Below, in pieces: positions 59,801 through 64,000 of a stretch of DNA of 64,000 bases (its first letter is position 1; each line of letters begins with the position of its first letter). This DNA is from Acanthosoma haemorrhoidale (lineage: Eukaryota > Arthropoda > Insecta > Hemiptera > Acanthosomatidae). The stretch is taken from positions 38,555,288 through 38,619,287 of the forward strand of contig OV884015.1 in assembly GCA_930367205.1 (NCBI GenBank), written 5' to 3'. A program made the translations under genes and the position numbers. The notes under the pieces are model-generated. The model saw only the letters and a list, made by a program, of their open reading frames with translations, searched no databases and was not told the DNA's origin.

Positions 59801-62800
59801 CACGCATGACGCCCGCTGTTAGACATATTAAGTTAGACGACGCTGGCGGTACGAATTATCAATATTGAATGAAGCGCGTCAGTAAATTAACTCCTTTCAT
59901 TTACATTAAGACACGCTGGATGCATATCAAGTCATCGGGCGGGGATCGCCATCATAAGTATAGTAACGGCGAAACATGAGAGAACTTAAAATTCGATCTG
60001 ATGTGAGCTACTTCCTAGTGTTATTGGTTTTTAGCCAAGACGTTATTAAGGACTAATATGTTTTATGGAGTTAACAGTTTCATATCATCTTTTATGTCCG
60101 TAGGTCAAGTAATGGACTGGAATCGCCACAATGGTGAATACAGAAGGGTCTTGGTTTTGGAAAACCGAATAGTGTTTAGGGCGATAATCAAACTACGATA
60201 AACAGAGACGATTTTAATTCGTCTAAACCACCATTTTATCCTTGTATCATCATCCCCATTTTAACTGTAAATAGGGGGGGGGGCATATAAAGCAGGAATG
60301 TTGGTGACTTGCTCAGAAATTTCACTTAAATAAATAATTATGGACTCGGGATACCTAACATCCTGTTTCTTTAGGAGTACTCCTTGTAGACTCAATTCTT
60401 CTTTCTAGATTTATTATTCTAGGATTCAGAAGAGTAATGCCGGATTAAGAAGAAATGATTCTTGCTTGGAGCCCCCTTGGTCGATTTAGTCACCTAATGA
60501 CACTGCCTGGTAAAATATGGCTCAAGGGATTTACATTTCTAGTAAGGAAGAAAAGTGGATGGCCAAAAGAAGAAATGCAGGCGGGATGGTTACGAACAAG
60601 AGTAGATGGAGAGGTGAGTATTTAAGAAAATGAATATAAAAGTTATGACTAAAGGAAATGATTTATCTACCCACAAACATTTTTTTTATCATCCTAAGTC
60701 ATCTTCTTAATAAATGTCATCTTCAAAGACTAAAGATTGTTTTCACCTGGACGGAGGCAGCTGGTGTTACCTATATAATGAAACATACCCACAACCGACA
60801 TACCACAGAAATACATATAAATTTCATGGTTCCAATGTTGTTGTATGTTCGATTGTCATCGTTTCCAATTTTCCATTGTAGGTAGGTGCTTCAAGATAAC
60901 GTCTGGGCATGAAAGATTTCTTGTTCACACAACCTACAGCCTAAATTCACCCTGAAAGCTCAGCTTACGTCGGAATGTATTTGTCATATATCCGTGTGAC
61001 TATAGCCCTACCCGTCAAGGACAAATAAGCGTGCAAATACTTCTTTAATCGATCTCTTTAGCATTATCATGTTATTCAGATATTGTAAAAAGAGCAAAGT
61101 GAATAATCAGTTCTGAGATATAATCAGCTAAGTCGTATATCCGCTAGGCGGGGTACACACTTACCAACAGTTAGCAAATGAATTAATTGTCCAATATCGC
61201 GGCGGCCTTCTTGCACTGATACAGCATCACTGCCATTATGATAATCTGACCGGTACCAGATGAATATTTATAATGGAGGCACACGTGACTAGGTTAGGAC
61301 GGCGTCGCCGCTTAGGCGCCCAACTTGACAACCATTGCGTCACCTTCGCATACATTGTACCATCGTTTTATTTTCTGTCTTTATGCTCATTGTATAATGT
61401 GATTCGATCCATATTTGAAAATGGAACAATCGCTGCCATTATAGTAGGTCCTCTTGTCTGCCAGAGTGAAATAAATCGCACAGCTGTATCTTGCGGCAAT
61501 GGACCACTCCGCTCTCACTACTTATCACCATATTGGATACAGACCAGCCTAAGTGTCCAAATTATGGGGTTCTGACTGCCTCCTCGATCGTGGCGTCAGT
61601 TTACATAATGTGGTATTATTGGTGCCTTATTTCATCCTTCAAATCACTCGGTCCTTTTTTTTATTTGAAATTCACATATTTTAGAAAGGAGGGTCATCAT
61701 ATCACATTGTACTACTTTTTATACACTCATGCAACATTGATATAAATTATCTTTATACTATGACAATAAGGATGTATATAATATAGGAATACTAGTGGAT
61801 GTACTAGAAGTTCCTTCAAGAGCTTCTTGACTCTCCAGAATTTAACTTATGCTCGCACATTGCTCTTGCTTAGTTGTAAAACAGTCAATCGGAAGAGATA
61901 ACATTGCTGCCTAGCAAAGGAGCAAAATAGAAGCAGGAAAATCCCAAGTCTAGACATAGCAGTGAGGCCCAGTAACGAAAATGAAACCTAAGGGTTGCAA
62001 AGAAAATGTAGATTTATCGGAATTTCCTTATGTTGGAAGATTGGAGATGCCCGAACAGGATGGTCTGACAAGGAATTAAGGATTTAACAACCAAGGCTTC
62101 TGATATCTATCACTTAAGACATCTCAGTTGGGTGGTGGATATTCTTTTCCAACAATATCAAATCTTCCTACGTTTCCGACTTTTGAAGTGTACCCCTTAA
62201 AAGGAAAGTATGCACAGTTCCAGTCTCTCTTGTAACACATCAAATAAAATATGCTTGGACCTCATTTTGCCGTCTTTGTTTTGCCACCGTGAGACCAACC
62301 GCTTTAGAGCAATTGTAGGATTTCATTTTTGCTTTGTGTTGTTTTTTGAGGGGCCGTATTGTGAAGGTGGAGGACAAAAGCAGATCCGGCTTGTGTAAGG
62401 GCCAGACTACTATGGCTATACAGATATCTTTTCTAATTTTTTTCATTTCGTAACGATCTAACCACTGGTGGTGTATGGCAGGATTTTTGTTTTTACAAGG
62501 TTGGATTTATATTTCAGCAAATATAAGTATCAACCTGGACAGCTACGACCCATTAGTTTTTTTTAATCAATAATAGAGCTCCGTACTTTCCAAACAACTT
62601 AAAGGTAATTTCTTATTTTAATAACATCTGTCTGAATAATTTAAAAGTAATCTGTTCTATATCTACTCTAATTGAATATTTAAATATAATTATAATTGTT
62701 TTATCCACGTTTTTTAAATACCTCTTGATCGAAGACAACTACCAGAAGCCTAACCAATAAATTATGTCATTATCCTAGAGCTATCTTATGCTAAACTACA

Positions 62801-64000
62801 AAAAGAAAATGATCGACTTTTGAATAAATTACTCCGGTGATAGTAAAGTCCTTGCTTGCGTATTTTTTAAGCTGAAACTTATCAATTTATGCAATTCTTG
62901 AGCCACACTATGTCAAGATATGATGAATTATAGCTGCGACAAGAACCTGATTGGCAGTTCACACGATTTGACTACTTCTTTATATCTTTCTTAAAAGGGT
63001 CATAGTTTTATTATTGACAATTCAAGGCTACTTTTCTGTACGGTAAAATGTCACTTATTCATTTTAAATATGCCCGTATTCCTGTTTAATAGTTTGCGCT
63101 GAGAGTTGTTTGTTCCTACAAAAAGTCCGGTTTATACAGCATAAGTATTTTATTTATTATTTAACAGTATATACTCCCCACTAATAAGATGGGCGAGGAA
63201 AGACGAAACGGAAATAGTTACAAGGGTATTCGACAGAAAGAACGACTTACTTCACAATATCAAGAACCTCTGTTCCGATCAACGTACGGACATTTTTGTG
63301 TTGGCATTTAGCTTACAACATCTTCAGCAAGGGTCAAATTTTCAAAATTACATGATTACGTCTTGAAATCGTAACAGTGTTAGCGATTCAACAATTGATG
63401 TGAAAAATAAACTTCTTCTTCTTCTTTTCTTGTATAATGACAGGCTTAACACTTTGCATCATAATAAGATCATTGATAATCATTTGCTTTATTTATTTTT
63501 AATAGATTTAATTTTATTTTATTTTAATCCTATAAGACTTCCGTTCAAAGAATAAATACTTCATAGTAGATAAAAAGAGATGATGGTGCTTAGAAATGTT
63601 ATTTTATCAGAGACAATCCCTTTTCAGATTATAAATGCAATCTGATCACATAGTCACCAAGAAGGAATCTTCTATGAAGTATATTATGTAATTAAAGGTA
63701 TCTGAAAAGACACTTAGCACTGATTTTACTTAGATCATTAAAATAAAGGCCATTGATTAAACGATAATAATTTTAATTGAATGATTCATGGTCTACTAGC
63801 TGTTAAACGATTAAATAAAAATAAAACTATTTTAGTGTTATCGGGCCTTCCCTGAAATCTTAGTTTTTCATTGTTGTAATAAATGTACATTTATGCAATG
63901 TTTCTTTTATACCTATGGCACAGTGAACAATGGTTAAAATTAAATCCATTTACAGGAGGGCTCAACTTAAGAACTGGTAAAGAGGAATCGTATTTTGTTT
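56867..64000. other. Seven kilobases without a supported gene or element
   Basis: AT-rich; all open frames are at most 100 codons and unrecognised (for example 59574-59780, 61273-61575). The slightly more GC-rich parts at 58660-58860, 59770-60000 and 61140-61600 show no promoter or exon that I can support. May be intron 1 or upstream DNA of fibrillin. Confidence 0.5.

Noticed and set aside
61015..61075. Short minus-strand exon ending GACGG|gtaggg as fibrillin start
   Set aside because: Has a Met and the right phase but only about 20 codons without signal-peptide character.

Overview
The window is insect (arthropod) nuclear DNA: AT-rich, with GT-AG introns and dense transposon relics. It holds one large, well-preserved gene and a diverse set of mobile elements. 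The gene is a fibrillin on the minus strand. Thirty-nine coding exons (60-37190) can be joined with no frameshift or stop into about 1,982 codons. Domain order follows vertebrate fibrillins module by module: FUN (4-Cys) domain, EGFs, hybrid 1 with nine Cys, 2 cbEGFs, TB1, EGFs, TB2, 3 cbEGFs, hybrid 2, 1 cbEGF, TB3, exactly 12 cbEGFs, TB4, 2 cbEGFs, TB5, and 5 of the next cbEGFs. Both ends are missing: the signal peptide and start of the FUN domain lie somewhere above 37190, and the C-terminal part lies below position 60. Drosophila lacks a clear fibrillin, so a non-drosophilid insect or another arthropod is likely; the species is not determined.

Layout: 0-37 kb is the fibrillin gene. Its larger introns hold pogo/Tigger relics (3.2-3.6 and 18.8-19.3 kb), non-LTR retrotransposon relics (4.2-4.4, 5.9-6.5 and 9.9-10.9 kb), a tRNA-derived SINE (6.7 kb), palindromic repeats (7.6-8.0 kb), a MITE with a 6-base target duplication (17.3-17.8 kb), an internally deleted mariner (30.7-31.5 kb) and a CpG-rich patch (35.7-36.1 kb). 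From 37 to 64 kb there is no confident host gene; this may be the long first intron or upstream DNA. It carries a non-LTR relic (38.3-38.5 kb), a MITE with 36-base perfect inverted repeats (39.9-40.2 kb), a Penelope-like element relic with a GIY-YIG segment (40.4-41.1 kb), an A-tailed repeat family with two opposed copies and one truncated copy (47.6-49.0 and 56.8 kb), and an errantivirus-like endogenous retrovirus (50748-55972) inserted into a jockey-like element.

Most notable: the fibrillin has a 51-base in-frame cassette exon between TB4 and the next cbEGF, altered cysteine counts in TB2, TB3, hybrid 2 and one cbEGF, an RGD in a cbEGF while TB4 lacks one, and three GC-AG introns. The errantivirus-like element has apparently identical LTRs and long gag, protease and env reading frames but has lost its reverse transcriptase, RNase H and most of its integrase.
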